This document shows, one piece after another, positions 1-8,566 of a DNA stretch of 64,000 bases; the stretch's first letter is position 1, and each line of letters starts with the position of its first letter. The notes beneath the pieces are model-generated. The model was not told where the DNA came from. It worked only from the letters and a program-made list of their open reading frames with translations, and searched no databases. Source of the stretch: Novipirellula herctigrandis (GTDB taxonomy: Bacteria; Planctomycetota; Planctomycetia; Pirellulales; Pirellulaceae); NCBI GenBank assembly GCA_007859835.1, contig SJPJ01000001.1:6984504-7048503 (forward strand), given 5' to 3'. Position numbers and translations under genes: made by a program.

Positions 1-641
1 CGGCTTTGATGAGCTCGCTCGCCGGTGTTTTCAATGCATCCGCGACACTCTTCACGATGGACTTTTATTCGGCACTGCGACCTGGGGTTTCTCAGCAACG
101 GCTCGTTTGGATTGGCCGAGTGGCGACCGCTGTGATGGTTCTGATTGGGTTAGCGTGGATTCCTGTGATCCAAGGCGGCCGAGGACTTTACGATTACCTA
201 CAGGGCGTTCAAGCCTATTTGGCGCCGCCGATCTTTGTGGTCTTCTTTTTGGGGATCTTTTGGAAGCGGCTCAATGGACCTGGTTGTTTGGCTGCGTTGA
301 TTGTTGGTTTTGCAATGGGGCTGTTTCGACTCGGCATCGATACTCCGGTGAAACTGCTCGAGGACTTTTCCTATACCGAGGGATCGTTCTTTTGGATCAT
401 GAACAACATGTTCTTCCAGTACTACAGCATGTTGATCTTGTTGGTCAGTGGGATCGTCATGGTTGCGGTTAGCTATGCAACGCGTGAACCAGACTATGAA
501 CGAATCAGCGGGTTGACGTTTGGAACTATAACCGCAGACCAAAAAACAGCATCCCGTGAAAGTTGGTCGAAACTCGACGTCATCGCTTCAGGACTCGTCC
601 TTGTCGCGATTCTGGCTGCCTACTTGTACTTCCGAGGATAG
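1..641 (+). CDS. Sodium:solute symporter (SSS family), C-terminal part, cut by window edge
   Basis: This is the C-terminal part of an inner-membrane sodium/solute symporter. The reading frame is open from base 3 and reads ALMSSLAGVFNASATLFTMD, the conserved SSS segment around the sodium-site helix (normally A-x-L-M-S-S-x-x-G-x-x-N-x-x-x-T). Four to five hydrophobic helices follow: one near VATAVMVLIGLAW, one with PPIFVVFFLGIFWKR, one with LAALIVGFAMGL, one with YSMLILLVSGIVMVAVSY, and a last one at the C-terminus (VIASGLVLVAILAAYLYF). The family is usually 500-650 residues, so about two thirds of the protein lies outside the window. The PPIFVVFFLGIFWKR-type motif is typical of the SGLT-like subgroup that takes up sugars. 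The substrate cannot be told from this part. The gene ends in a TAG stop, and a GC-rich hairpin about 50 bp downstream may end transcription. Confidence 0.85.
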   Translation, partial: ALMSSLAGVFNASATLFTMDFYSALRPGVSQQRLVWIGRVATAVMVLIGLAWIPVIQGGRGLYDYLQGVQAYLAPPIFVVFFLGIFWKRLNGPGCLAALIVGFAMGLFRLGIDTPVKLLEDFSYTEGSFFWIMNNMFFQYYSMLILLVSGIVMVAVSYATREPDYERISGLTFGTITADQKTASRESWSKLDVIASGLVLVAILAAYLYFRG

Positions 642-1315
642 ACGGTTCTATAGCAGATTCGTTTGCGATGAATCACTCAAAGAAATGCTCCTCGGTGTCT
701 TCGATAGACGCCGAGGAGGTGAACGGTTCAAAGTCAGGTAGCAGAGAATTCAGGCGGCGCGGCTTATGTTTTGTCCGTTGCCCGAACGGCTTTGTTGTCC
801 ACATGTAGCGCGAACGGTGATTGCAAAAGCGTTCGCCGATCCACCCGCCAAGCTTATGCGCCAAAGACGATGGAATTGCCTCGCAGCGCCAATGGAACGA
901 TAAGTTCATGGCAATAGCGGATCGCTCCATTGAGGCCCCCTCTCCGATGCAACTTGTCGGATCTTCATGGTAGTCCGCGAATCAGTGTTTCAAGTTGGGG
1001 AAATACTCTACCAAGTGCATAAAGCCTTGCTACCAAATGGGTCGTAGCAACGAATCGGACCGGTCAATATCTGAAAATGGATTCACTAAATGTCTCGAGG
1101 TTTGATGGCATACTTTTGCTCGCCATGACTCCGATTGCGTGTGGTGAACCTTGGGAACACGGTTGAAACGTGTGTCATAGAGGATTCGTTAACTCCATCG
1201 CGTTCGACATCCGAATGCCTGGGAGTTGATAGGAGTCACATTTTGATAAAAGACTCGGATTAGGTTCAGTTTGCGGGCCGAGACAGTCGATTTCTTAGAT
1301 GGGGGTGGAGGGATC
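642..1315. other. Intergenic region between symporter and lipoprotein gene
   Basis: About 670 bases with no convincing gene. Short open frames exist on both strands but have arginine- and cysteine-rich compositions typical of non-coding frames. The only structure seen is the hairpin at 688-718. A promoter for the downstream lipoprotein gene probably lies here but no clear -35/-10 pair could be picked out by eye. Confidence 0.5.
688..718 (+). terminator. GC-rich hairpin downstream of the symporter gene
   Basis: CTCCTCGGTGTC (688-699) pairs with GACGCCGAGGAG (707-718) across a 7-base loop, with one T-G wobble. No T-run follows, so this is terminator-like but not a classical rho-independent terminator. 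Its position 46 bases after the symporter stop fits a 3'-end structure. Confidence 0.45.
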
Positions 1316-2485
1316 GTGCGCGTTTCAAACTCGCCGAGGCATCTCGTGAAACTCCATCAATCGCTTGCACACCTATTCTTTGCTACCGTGACGCTCTTGG
1401 CGACGGGCTGCTCGTTGGTGCCTGATACGCGACACCGCGAGTCACTGCATAATCCGTTTCCACAGCTGAAACGTGTTGCCGTGCTGCCGTTTTTTAACCA
1501 AAGCAACGAACCGACGCTCGATACGGAAATGGTTGCTGAGGGGTATTACGCCGCTTTGCAAGGTATTCCCGGTTTCGAAGTCTTGCCTATTGGAGTCACG
1601 AAGGCTCAATGGATGCAGTATTCCAGCACCTACGGTGAACCAACGACCGGAGAGGACTTTCAGCGGCTCGCCAAACAGTTGGGTGTTGAGGCGTTGATTG
1701 TTGGATCGGTCACTGACTACCAACCCTACTATCCACCGCGAATGGCGATGACGGTTCATTGGTATGCGGCGAACGAAGGTTTTCATCCCATTCCTGCCGG
1801 CTACGGTTTGCCGTGGGGGACTGAAAACGAGAAGCATATTCCACGCCGAATCACTCGCGAAGCGGAATTTGAATTGGCTCGCAGCCAAATGGCCACCCAA
1901 ACACCGCTTGCTTCGAGTGATGGCCAAGAAATTGCCGAGCGAAAGTTGCATCGCGTCTCGGCCGAATCACCTATTCCACAGGCAAACGAAGTACGAGGTG
2001 ATGGTAGCTTTGATTTGACAACCCCTGACGGTGTCTACCCGCCAATGGCCACGGACGAGATTGCCAGCATTGAAATTGCTGGCAATGGAATGCCAGCGAA
2101 CGGTGATCCGGCCACGACCGAAGCTTGGTTTGGCCTTTCCGCTGATTCCGTCCCCGAAGCTCCACTGCCCGATGATTGGCCAGACCCAACCGATTTGATC
2201 CCCGATCCACCTGCACCGGTACGACCAGTACCACTTGTCAGTCGAGATCCTGTGTTATCGCATACACGCATCTATCGCGGGGACGACTCTTACTTTACCG
2301 ATCGACTTTCTGATTACGTTGAGTTGGGGGACGACGCCCGCCCGGGGGGTTGGCAGGGTTATCTCAAGCGTAGCGAAGATTTCGTTCGTTTCTGTTGTCA
2401 CTTGCACATAACCGAAATGCTTGAGTCTCGGGGCGGAAGTGAACAGAGCGACCTCATCCTCCGCTGGCCTCTTAGCCGATACTGA
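1316..2485 (+). CDS. Outer-membrane lipoprotein with an LpoB/CsgG-like N-terminal domain
   Basis: Predicted secreted lipoprotein of about 389 residues. The start chosen is GTG 1316, with GGAGGG just upstream. A hydrophobic stretch (LAHLFFATVTLLATGC) follows, ending in a lipobox-like sequence with lipid-attachment Cys at residue 32. An earlier TTG at 1271 is possible but would bury the signal peptide. After the Cys, the segment KRVAVLPFFNQS and the following residues (EMVAEGYYAALQ, GVEALIVGSVTDYQPYYPPR) have the pattern of GNA1162/LpoB/CsgG-type periplasmic lipoproteins, where KRVAVLPF-N-S starts the domain. The middle (about 230-310) is Pro/Asp-rich and probably disordered. The C-terminus (HITEMLESRGGSEQSDLILR) is compact and looks conserved. 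Role is unknown; an envelope-assembly or activator role would fit the fold. It stands alone, followed by a small gene 70 bases downstream. Confidence 0.65.
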   Translation: MRVSNSPRHLVKLHQSLAHLFFATVTLLATGCSLVPDTRHRESLHNPFPQLKRVAVLPFFNQSNEPTLDTEMVAEGYYAALQGIPGFEVLPIGVTKAQWMQYSSTYGEPTTGEDFQRLAKQLGVEALIVGSVTDYQPYYPPRMAMTVHWYAANEGFHPIPAGYGLPWGTENEKHIPRRITREAEFELARSQMATQTPLASSDGQEIAERKLHRVSAESPIPQANEVRGDGSFDLTTPDGVYPPMATDEIASIEIAGNGMPANGDPATTEAWFGLSADSVPEAPLPDDWPDPTDLIPDPPAPVRPVPLVSRDPVLSHTRIYRGDDSYFTDRLSDYVELGDDARPGGWQGYLKRSEDFVRFCCHLHITEMLESRGGSEQSDLILRWPLSRY

Positions 2486-2556
2486 AGCCACGGCAAGTCG
2501 GGCGGTCTCGGCTGAATGGCAAGTTTCGATAAGACAGCAAACGGATAGTCGCGTCC

Positions 2557-2802
2557 ATGGACAAGGAAATCAACGTTCTGGCATTAGTCAAAGGCGAAGA
2601 GCGATTCATCTTTCTATTCGATGATGAAAACCGAGACCAAACGCTACGGCAACTGGCTCGGTACGCAGCCGACCCTGAACTAGACTTCACTTGGTACGAC
2701 GCCGCGATGCTAAGCCGAAAAATTCGCGATGCGGTGCCGTCGGATGACGACATGGTTGCTAGCGAAGAGTTTGATAGCTTGTCTATCGACGACTTCTATT
2801 AG
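2557..2802 (+). CDS. Small acidic protein of unknown function (81 aa)
   Basis: Not recognised as a named family. The product starts MDKEINVLALVKGEERFIFL and is acidic. It has a short beta-rich start, a helix (NRDQTLRQLARYAADPELDF) and an acidic tail ending SLSIDDFY. The ATG lies about 70 bases after the lipoprotein stop and about 220 bases before xerC, all on the same strand. Regular amino-acid composition and alternating hydrophobics support a real gene. The text FIFLFDDENRDQTLRQL suggests a small conserved planctomycetal protein of the kind seen beside xerC-type recombinases, but that is inference. Confidence 0.6.
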   Translation: MDKEINVLALVKGEERFIFLFDDENRDQTLRQLARYAADPELDFTWYDAAMLSRKIRDAVPSDDDMVASEEFDSLSIDDFY

Positions 2803-3024
2803 TCGTCGCTGCACGATTGTTGGCCGGAACAAGCCAACGCAGTAGCAAAGGAACACGTTTTTCGCGAGTCAAACGTGAAGTAGAACAAGGCTTATCCATA
2901 CCGTGGGCGTTAGCATCGTTGCGGCATGAAGCATTGAAAAGCGTTCTATTTCGCATCGCTGCCGGATCGGCGTCGCTTAGGCTGCTTATTCCGGCCTACA
3001 TTCTCCGGCACGTTTCAAAGAACC

Positions 3025-3927
3025 ATGCACCGTTCGATTGCCCAATTTCTGCAATATCTCGCGACCGAACGCAACGCTTCGGACTTGACGATCAAGGCGT
3101 ACCGAGAAGATTTGTTTGGTTTGGTCGAATGGTTACAAGCCACGCGTGGTAGCACTCCTCGCCCCGACGCGCTTTCGCCGCAAGATCTCCGGGCCTTTCA
3201 AGCAGCCCTTCAAGAGGCCGGCTATGCTCGGACAACGATTGCTCGCAAGCTTGCATCACTACGCAGTTTCTATCGCTTTGCGATGCGACAAGGGATTGCG
3301 ACAAGCAACCCTGCTAAGCCGCTACGGAATCCACGGCGACAACGCAAACTGCCACATGTGTTAAGTAACGAAGAAGTCGGTCGCTTGCTACTAGCACCCC
3401 CGGCGAATGTAACGGCGGGCCTTCGAGACCGAGCAATACTCGAGACGATGTATTCCGCTGGTCTACGCGTCAGCGAGTTGGTGGGACTTCGCGACGGGGA
3501 TATGGATTTTGAACAACAAATCCTGCGAGTCCGAGGAAAGGGCCGCAAAGAACGTATCAGTCCCCTCGGCTCATTCGCGATTAAGGCGATACGGCAATAT
3601 GCCAAACGTCGAATTCGCGATCCAAAGGTGGAGGTGCTTGGACGCGATACGCCGGTGTTTGTCAATCGCTTCGGTCGCATCTTAACCACACGGAGCATTG
3701 GCCGGATGCTTGACAAATACATCGCCATCGTTGGTCTTGATGCGCGAACCAGCCCGCACACGCTGCGTCATAGTTTCGCGACGCATCTACTTGATCGTGG
3801 GGCGGACATTCGAAGCGTCCAAGAATTACTGGGCCACAAAAGCCTCGCAACCACACAAATCTACACGCATGTGAGCGCAGCGAATCTGTTGTCGGTCTAC
3901 GAAAAAGCTCATCCTCGAGCAAGCTAG
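3025..3927 (+). CDS. xerC: Tyrosine recombinase XerC
   Basis: Site-specific tyrosine recombinase of 300 residues, the normal Xer length. It is expected to act with a XerD partner at the dif site to resolve chromosome dimers. The N-terminal SAM-like DNA-binding domain covers about residues 1-95 (IAQFLQYLATERN, KAYREDLFGLVEWL). The catalytic domain has every expected residue: R148 (GLRVSEL), K172 (RGKGRKER), H245 and R248 (HTLRHSFATHLL), H271 (LLGHKSL) and nucleophile Y280 (IYTHV). The C-terminus VYEKAHPRAS resembles XerC more than XerD. There is no adjacent integration site or mobile-element context, so a housekeeping recombinase is the best call. It converges on the glycosyltransferase gene with only 16 bases between the stops. 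Confidence 0.9.
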   Translation: MHRSIAQFLQYLATERNASDLTIKAYREDLFGLVEWLQATRGSTPRPDALSPQDLRAFQAALQEAGYARTTIARKLASLRSFYRFAMRQGIATSNPAKPLRNPRRQRKLPHVLSNEEVGRLLLAPPANVTAGLRDRAILETMYSAGLRVSELVGLRDGDMDFEQQILRVRGKGRKERISPLGSFAIKAIRQYAKRRIRDPKVEVLGRDTPVFVNRFGRILTTRSIGRMLDKYIAIVGLDARTSPHTLRHSFATHLLDRGADIRSVQELLGHKSLATTQIYTHVSAANLLSVYEKAHPRAS

Positions 3928-3943
3928 ACTTGTTTGCAATTTT

Positions 3944-4615
3944 CTAGCGGTACCATTTGGCTAAGCGTCGCGGGGGGACCCCTACTGCGTAGGCAAATTG
4001 CAGATACCAGTTTCGTAGTGTTTGGCGAATCACACCTCGGCGTTGCCAACGGCGGGCGCTAATAATGACAGGGCCTGCGAGCAGCCGCGGCTTAGCGACT
4101 TTCCGCATTTGTCTCGAAAACGCGACGTCTTCCATCAGCGGGATTTCTTCGAATCCGCCATGCTTCTTGTAGGTGGACCGCTCGACAAAGATTGCTTGAT
4201 CGCCGAACGCCATGTTCCGCCACTTCACTCGCGTCGCATTCCCTTTTTCGAGCCACCGATAGACGAAACCTTTGGCTTCGATTTGCTGTTTGAACGCTCC
4301 CCAAACGACGTCCGGCGAGTCACAAATTTGCCTCAAACAGTCGTGGCTCAGTCGATTGTCGGCATGCAGAAACAAGACAAAGTCGCGTTTGGCGAACATG
4401 GCACCGGCGTTCAATTGGACTCCGCGGCCCGGAACCGAACGGATGATTGCACTGGCGCCCGCTTCGGTCGCTCGGGCGATCGTGTTGTCATTGCTTCCGC
4501 CATCGCACACAATCACCTCTACCGCGCCCGCTTCGATTGCCGAACGAATAGATCCCTCAATGGTCGTTTCTTCATTCCATGTTGGAATAACGACAGAGAT
4601 ATCGGAGGGCTTCAT
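3944..4615 (-). CDS. Family 2 glycosyltransferase, TIGR04283 type
   Basis: Cytoplasmic GT-A fold glycosyltransferase of about 223 residues. The N-terminus MKPSDISVVIPTWNEE is the standard GT2 start, followed by VIVCDGGSNDNT (nucleotide-sugar binding) and FLHADNRL, where HAD is the DxD-like metal-binding motif of the TIGR04283 group. This group includes enzymes proposed in arsenosugar or lipid-linked sugar transfer. Later motifs GDQAIFVERSTYKKHGGF and MEDVAFSRQM fit the acceptor side. A longer frame exists, but the ATG at 4615 is preferred because it overlaps the stop of the upstream permease gene as ATGA, implying translational coupling. It is the last gene of a four-gene minus-strand operon with two other sugar transferases and an LptF/LptG-type permease, so a role in envelope glycan or lipid modification is likely. 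The exact substrate is unknown. Confidence 0.8.
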   Translation of the reverse strand: MKPSDISVVIPTWNEETTIEGSIRSAIEAGAVEVIVCDGGSNDNTIARATEAGASAIIRSVPGRGVQLNAGAMFAKRDFVLFLHADNRLSHDCLRQICDSPDVVWGAFKQQIEAKGFVYRWLEKGNATRVKWRNMAFGDQAIFVERSTYKKHGGFEEIPLMEDVAFSRQMRKVAKPRLLAGPVIISARRWQRRGVIRQTLRNWYLQFAYAVGVPPRRLAKWYR

Positions 4616-5751
4616 ATCGTTTGGATGTCTCGTAGGCGAACGTAGGCGATTGGTCCCAGGACCAACAGCGGTACCCATGCTGCCATCGATGGCGATAACA
4701 AATAGCCGGCACCACCAAGTGCTCCGGATAGTGTCTTGATCCCAAAGAAAAAGAGTACTGTGCCGATTGCCACGCCGATCATCACGAACAAGTTGCGGTT
4801 CTTTCGGTTCACCACGATCGGTAAACCGAGCAAGATCAAGGCGTAATCAAGCGTTGGACGGATGAGTCGTTCGTGTAACAGAACCTGGACACTGGCGCTA
4901 CTATGGACCGCTGGATTCTTTACTCGCGCGGCCAATTCGGGAATGGATACCAAACGCGAGGTTGATTGATCGGCTTGCAGTAGTTCCGAGTTGATCGTCG
5001 TCGCAACAAAACACTGTTTCGGTTGCAGCCATGCTTGATCGTATGGCGTATACAGAATGATTCGGTCTTGCGTACCCGCAGAAGGGAGTGATTCGATGTT
5101 TTCGGGTCGTAGGGTGCCGTCGACGAGGTAACCACAGGGGTGGTCCTCGGTTGCTTCGGTCCACTGAGCCGTTGCGGCGGTGATGAGACCGCCAAATCCC
5201 TGGTAGTCGCCTTCGAGGCGAAAACTAGGTTGGATGATTCGTTTACTGCGCGGCAAGATCGCAGCGCCTTCGATCAAAATTCCGCTAGTCCGATCATCAC
5301 ATGGCAACATTAGTTGCTGCGATTCCTGTTCAAGTTCCTTTGGCTTCATTGCCAACGCATCACGATAACCCGGCAGAAATCCTTCACGATTGACAATCTG
5401 AACCACGATGATCACAAGCGAAGCAATGATCATCGGTCGCAAAATGCGTCCATGAGAAACGCCCGCTGCTAATGTGGCCGTTAACTCTCCTGTCCGACGG
5501 AGCCAACCGATCGTAAACAGCAGTGACATCAGCACGATGATTGCGCCGGTCCAGTCAAACAGAAGCAGCATATAGGGGCCGTAATAGCGTGCCATGACGC
5601 GAACAAGCCCACCCTCGGTTTGCCCTTGGCGGACTAAGTCATCGAGGCTGGTGAAGGCGTGGAAAACGACGAAAATGCCGGCGATCGAGCAGAAACAGAC
5701 CAGCACGGTTCGCAGAAAGAGAATCAGTATATATCGATCAATCTTTGTCAC
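4612..5751 (-). CDS. LptF/LptG (YjgP/YjgQ) family inner-membrane permease
   Basis: Inner-membrane permease of 379 residues, the typical LptF/LptG length. In LPS-making bacteria LptF and LptG form, with LptB, the ABC transporter that pulls LPS out of the inner membrane. The N-terminus MTKIDRYILILFLRTVLVCF gives the first helix and conserved short start. Helices 2 and 3 follow around residues 50-120 (LLLFDWTGAIIVLMSLLFTIGWLRRTGELTATLAAGVS). A large periplasmic beta-jellyroll domain covers roughly 130-290. The last three helices include LDYALILLGLPIVVNRKNRN, a signature of the family. The start is GTG, two bases after the stop of the upstream GT39-type gene, and the stop overlaps the next gene as ATGA. 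Motifs do not separate LptF from LptG. The setting among sugar transferases suggests export of a glycosylated lipid. Confidence 0.85.
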   Translation of the reverse strand: MTKIDRYILILFLRTVLVCFCSIAGIFVVFHAFTSLDDLVRQGQTEGGLVRVMARYYGPYMLLLFDWTGAIIVLMSLLFTIGWLRRTGELTATLAAGVSHGRILRPMIIASLVIIVVQIVNREGFLPGYRDALAMKPKELEQESQQLMLPCDDRTSGILIEGAAILPRSKRIIQPSFRLEGDYQGFGGLITAATAQWTEATEDHPCGYLVDGTLRPENIESLPSAGTQDRIILYTPYDQAWLQPKQCFVATTINSELLQADQSTSRLVSIPELAARVKNPAVHSSASVQVLLHERLIRPTLDYALILLGLPIVVNRKNRNLFVMIGVAIGTVLFFFGIKTLSGALGGAGYLLSPSMAAWVPLLVLGPIAYVRLRDIQTI

Positions 5752-5753
5752 GG

Positions 5754-7385
5754 CTAACGGTTCGTATGAGGTTCGTGAGTCGGTTTCGCACTGATTAGAT
5801 CACTTGCCGATGAGGCCGATGCGACTTCGCCAATATGACGCTGCGGATCATTCAGCCTCGCAAAAGTGAACTCACTATGGTTTTCCGCACTACCATAGTA
5901 ATAGGGGTGATCAATGGTTTGCCAATACAGGGCTTCAATGTCGCGACGGAGCGTTTTGTTGACAAACTGCTTCATCGTATCGACGGCGATCGATTCGGTG
6001 CCGTTGGAAACGACCAAGATGTTATCGCCACCATTTTGAATCCGCTGCGCGACGGAGGCCTGATCCGCAACGTGTTGGTTGTCGCGAGACAAGACCAAAG
6101 CGGATGGGAATTGTATCTTCAAATTCCCTGCCCACCGCATGTCGGGCACCACGATCACAGCGGGATCTTGACCACAGCGTTCACGAACGGACTCGGCAAA
6201 CGAATCAAAAGGCACATTCAATAAGATGTGCTTGTGTCGATAGCTTGATAACAGCGGACGGGACGATACCGCGATCAGCACCGTCGCCATTAACAGGAAT
6301 GATGTCAGTGCGACGCGATTCATCCCAGCATGATCTTCGCTTGCAAAGTTCCTAAATCGCAACACCAAATAGGCTGGCAGCAGCGCAACGAACGGTTGCA
6401 GCCAACGATTCTTGAACTCGATCGCGTGGCCCGACAATACGATCATCAACAAAATAAACGCAACCACGATTAAAAATCGTTCGACAAAAAGCGTCGTTTG
6501 TCGGATGGAGTCATGCGAAGATTCCTTGCGAATTCGGTTTCGGTTTTGAATCCATCGGATGATTGACGCTCGATAGGCAACGATGAAGACGAATACGGTT
6601 AGGACGCAACAGGCGAACGCGGATGATGCTAATGCATCAAGGCCTTCAATGACGTTGTCAAACCAACTCGATGTTCTCGAACCGGCTAACGTGCTGACCG
6701 TTTTTTTCGATGCCAACCCATGGTGGTTGGCTATCCAATAGCCATGCGGCGCGATCAAGCTACCCGCGACGATAATGGTCCACAGGATTCGCGGACTAAA
6801 CAGACGCTGGCGATAGTTCGGAACACTCAATGCCGCTATTGCAACAGCAAGAACGACGATTGCAAAATTGTATTTGCTCATGATTCCGAATGCGGTGACC
6901 ATTCCGATCGCTGCATACCAAGCCGTTCGGTGACTTTTTTCTAGCGAAACGACACAATACACCAGTGCAACGGTGGCGAATGTGACTGCAACCGTATGCG
7001 ACAAATCGCGGTGGCTTTCCCAAGCAATTTGAGGGATCGTCATAATGCCTAGCGAAGCGACAACGGCCTGAGTTGGGTTGTCGGTTGCTTTCTTTACAAT
7101 CCCATATGCGGCAAAGTAGGTTCCAGCGAGTAAGGCATTTTTTAACAATGCCAAAGAAAAAACATTGTCACCCAATAGGTACAGCAGACCTTGTTGCATC
7201 CAGGTGTACAGAGGGGGTTGGCTATTGTATCCAAGAAGCGTCCACTGCGACAAAAACACTTGTTCGGATTCGTCAAAGTCAAGCGAACCCGAAATGGTTG
7301 TTCGTATGCATATGTGAAGTGCAAAATAAACGCAAACGACAATCATGAAACGATAACGCTGATGCACTATCCAATCGGCCATCAA
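5754..7385 (-). CDS. GT39/ArnT-type integral membrane glycosyltransferase
   Basis: Polytopic GT-C fold transferase of 543 residues related to PMT/ArnT enzymes that use polyprenyl-phosphate sugars as donors. Visible features: a first helix (FMIVVCVYFALHICI), then the first outer loop with the acidic catalytic pair in LDFDESEQVFLSQW, then GYNSQPPLYTWMQ, a hallmark of the PMT_2 family. About ten further hydrophobic segments follow to residue 370 (for example IVVLAVAIAALSV, ILLMIVLSGHAIEF). A soluble C-terminal periplasmic part of about 150 residues contains DPAVIVVPDMRWAGNLK. The gene is second in the operon, three bases after the stop of the GT2 gene and two bases before the LptF/G gene. The upstream GT2 could make the polyprenyl-P-sugar donor and this enzyme could transfer it, as in the ArnC/ArnT pair. 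That pairing is inference. Confidence 0.8.
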   Translation of the reverse strand: MMADWIVHQRYRFMIVVCVYFALHICIRTTISGSLDFDESEQVFLSQWTLLGYNSQPPLYTWMQQGLLYLLGDNVFSLALLKNALLAGTYFAAYGIVKKATDNPTQAVVASLGIMTIPQIAWESHRDLSHTVAVTFATVALVYCVVSLEKSHRTAWYAAIGMVTAFGIMSKYNFAIVVLAVAIAALSVPNYRQRLFSPRILWTIIVAGSLIAPHGYWIANHHGLASKKTVSTLAGSRTSSWFDNVIEGLDALASSAFACCVLTVFVFIVAYRASIIRWIQNRNRIRKESSHDSIRQTTLFVERFLIVVAFILLMIVLSGHAIEFKNRWLQPFVALLPAYLVLRFRNFASEDHAGMNRVALTSFLLMATVLIAVSSRPLLSSYRHKHILLNVPFDSFAESVRERCGQDPAVIVVPDMRWAGNLKIQFPSALVLSRDNQHVADQASVAQRIQNGGDNILVVSNGTESIAVDTMKQFVNKTLRRDIEALYWQTIDHPYYYGSAENHSEFTFARLNDPQRHIGEVASASSASDLISAKPTHEPHTNR

Positions 7386-7388
7386 TCG

Positions 7389-8504
7389 TTACCCCACTTT
7401 TCGTTTGGTAACGGCGGGAAGGGGAATCAAATGCGATGGTTTACGTTCGTTTTCCGTCGCCGCCATCGACTCCGTTGCGTGTTGGTTGCGAATGATGTAG
7501 TTAGCCTGATGACTCGACTCATTGTAAATGCGAGCTAACATTTCCGACATGACGCCAAAGCAAATCAATTGCAGTGAGGACAGCATCGCCACGGAGCCAA
7601 GCAACAACATCGGGCGTGTCCCGATGTCTTGATTGAAACCAAATTTTGACACGAAGACGATGCTCAACATCACCGTGCCCGCGGCGCCGACAACTAAGCC
7701 GAGAGTGCCGAAAAAATGACCGGGCCGCGCACGATACTTCATGAAGAACAGCACCGACAATAGGTCCAACACGACACGAATGGTTCTCGATATGCCGTAT
7801 TTGGACGTTCCAAATTGCCGTGCTTGATGACGAACGTCTATCTCGCCAATTCGCGACGGATGCGTTACCGCTGCGACCCAGGCAGGAATAAATCGGTGCA
7901 TTTCGCCCATCAATTTGACGTGTTTGATGACACTTGATCGATAAATTTTTAGGCTGCACCCATAGTCGTGGATGCGAACGCCCGTGACTTTTCCAATCAA
8001 CCGGTTGGCGATCCACGAGGGGATCAATCGCAACACCAATCCATCTTGTCGTTTTTTTCTTCGTCCGACGAGCAGATCGAGCTGTTCCGCTTCGAGATGA
8101 GCGACCATTTTGGGAATGTCGGCTGGATCGTTCTGCAAGTCTCCGTCAAGTGTCGCAATCAGCCGCCCGTGCGCTGCGTCGATACCCGACTGCATAGCGG
8201 CCGTTTGGCCAAAATTTCGTTGCAGAGATAATACGCGTAGGGTCAGTCCCGATTGGTCACCGGCATCGGCAGCACGCCTGTACGTTTGGTCGGTGCTGCC
8301 GTCATCCACCAAGATCACCTCGTAGCAAAGCGAAGTCTGCTGAAATGCGTCTCGAATCGCCAAAATCAGTGGCTCGACCGATTCTTCTTCGTTGTACAGT
8401 GGAACGACGACCGAAAGGTCGATCTCGGAAAAGGACCCACGTTCGGCTGGCGCGTTTGCATCGGCGGTGGCACCCTCGTCCATGATTGCCAGGGGTCGTT
8501 TCAT
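7389..8504 (-). CDS. GT2 polyprenyl-phosphate glycosyltransferase (DPM1/GtrB/ArnC-like)
   Basis: Membrane-anchored family 2 glycosyltransferase of 371 residues. It probably moves a sugar from a nucleotide donor to polyprenyl phosphate on the inner face of the cytoplasmic membrane. The catalytic domain starts with LSVVVPLYNEEESVEPL, then VILVDDGSTDQT, then the metal-binding ATLDGDLQNDPADIPKM. The acceptor motif region has QFGTSKYGISRTIRVVLDLL. Two C-terminal membrane helices follow (LGLVVGAAGTVMLSIVFV; LLLGSVAMLSSLQLICFGV), the layout of GtrB/ArnC proteins. An N-terminal extension of about 27 residues and a charged tail are less conserved. It is the first gene of a four-gene operon that starts near the divergent kinase gene; the 62-base gap between them must hold both promoters. 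Confidence 0.85.
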   Translation of the reverse strand: MKRPLAIMDEGATADANAPAERGSFSEIDLSVVVPLYNEEESVEPLILAIRDAFQQTSLCYEVILVDDGSTDQTYRRAADAGDQSGLTLRVLSLQRNFGQTAAMQSGIDAAHGRLIATLDGDLQNDPADIPKMVAHLEAEQLDLLVGRRKKRQDGLVLRLIPSWIANRLIGKVTGVRIHDYGCSLKIYRSSVIKHVKLMGEMHRFIPAWVAAVTHPSRIGEIDVRHQARQFGTSKYGISRTIRVVLDLLSVLFFMKYRARPGHFFGTLGLVVGAAGTVMLSIVFVSKFGFNQDIGTRPMLLLGSVAMLSSLQLICFGVMSEMLARIYNESSHQANYIIRNQHATESMAATENERKPSHLIPLPAVTKRKVG

Positions 8505-8566
8505 TGAGTGAGATCAAGTGGATGGTTGATGTGATTGTGGTTCCTTACGGCGGGTATACTTGAGGC

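Noticed and set aside
3025-3927. XerC as integrase of a mobile element
   Set aside because: It has normal Xer length and C-terminus, no att repeats, and core-like neighbours.
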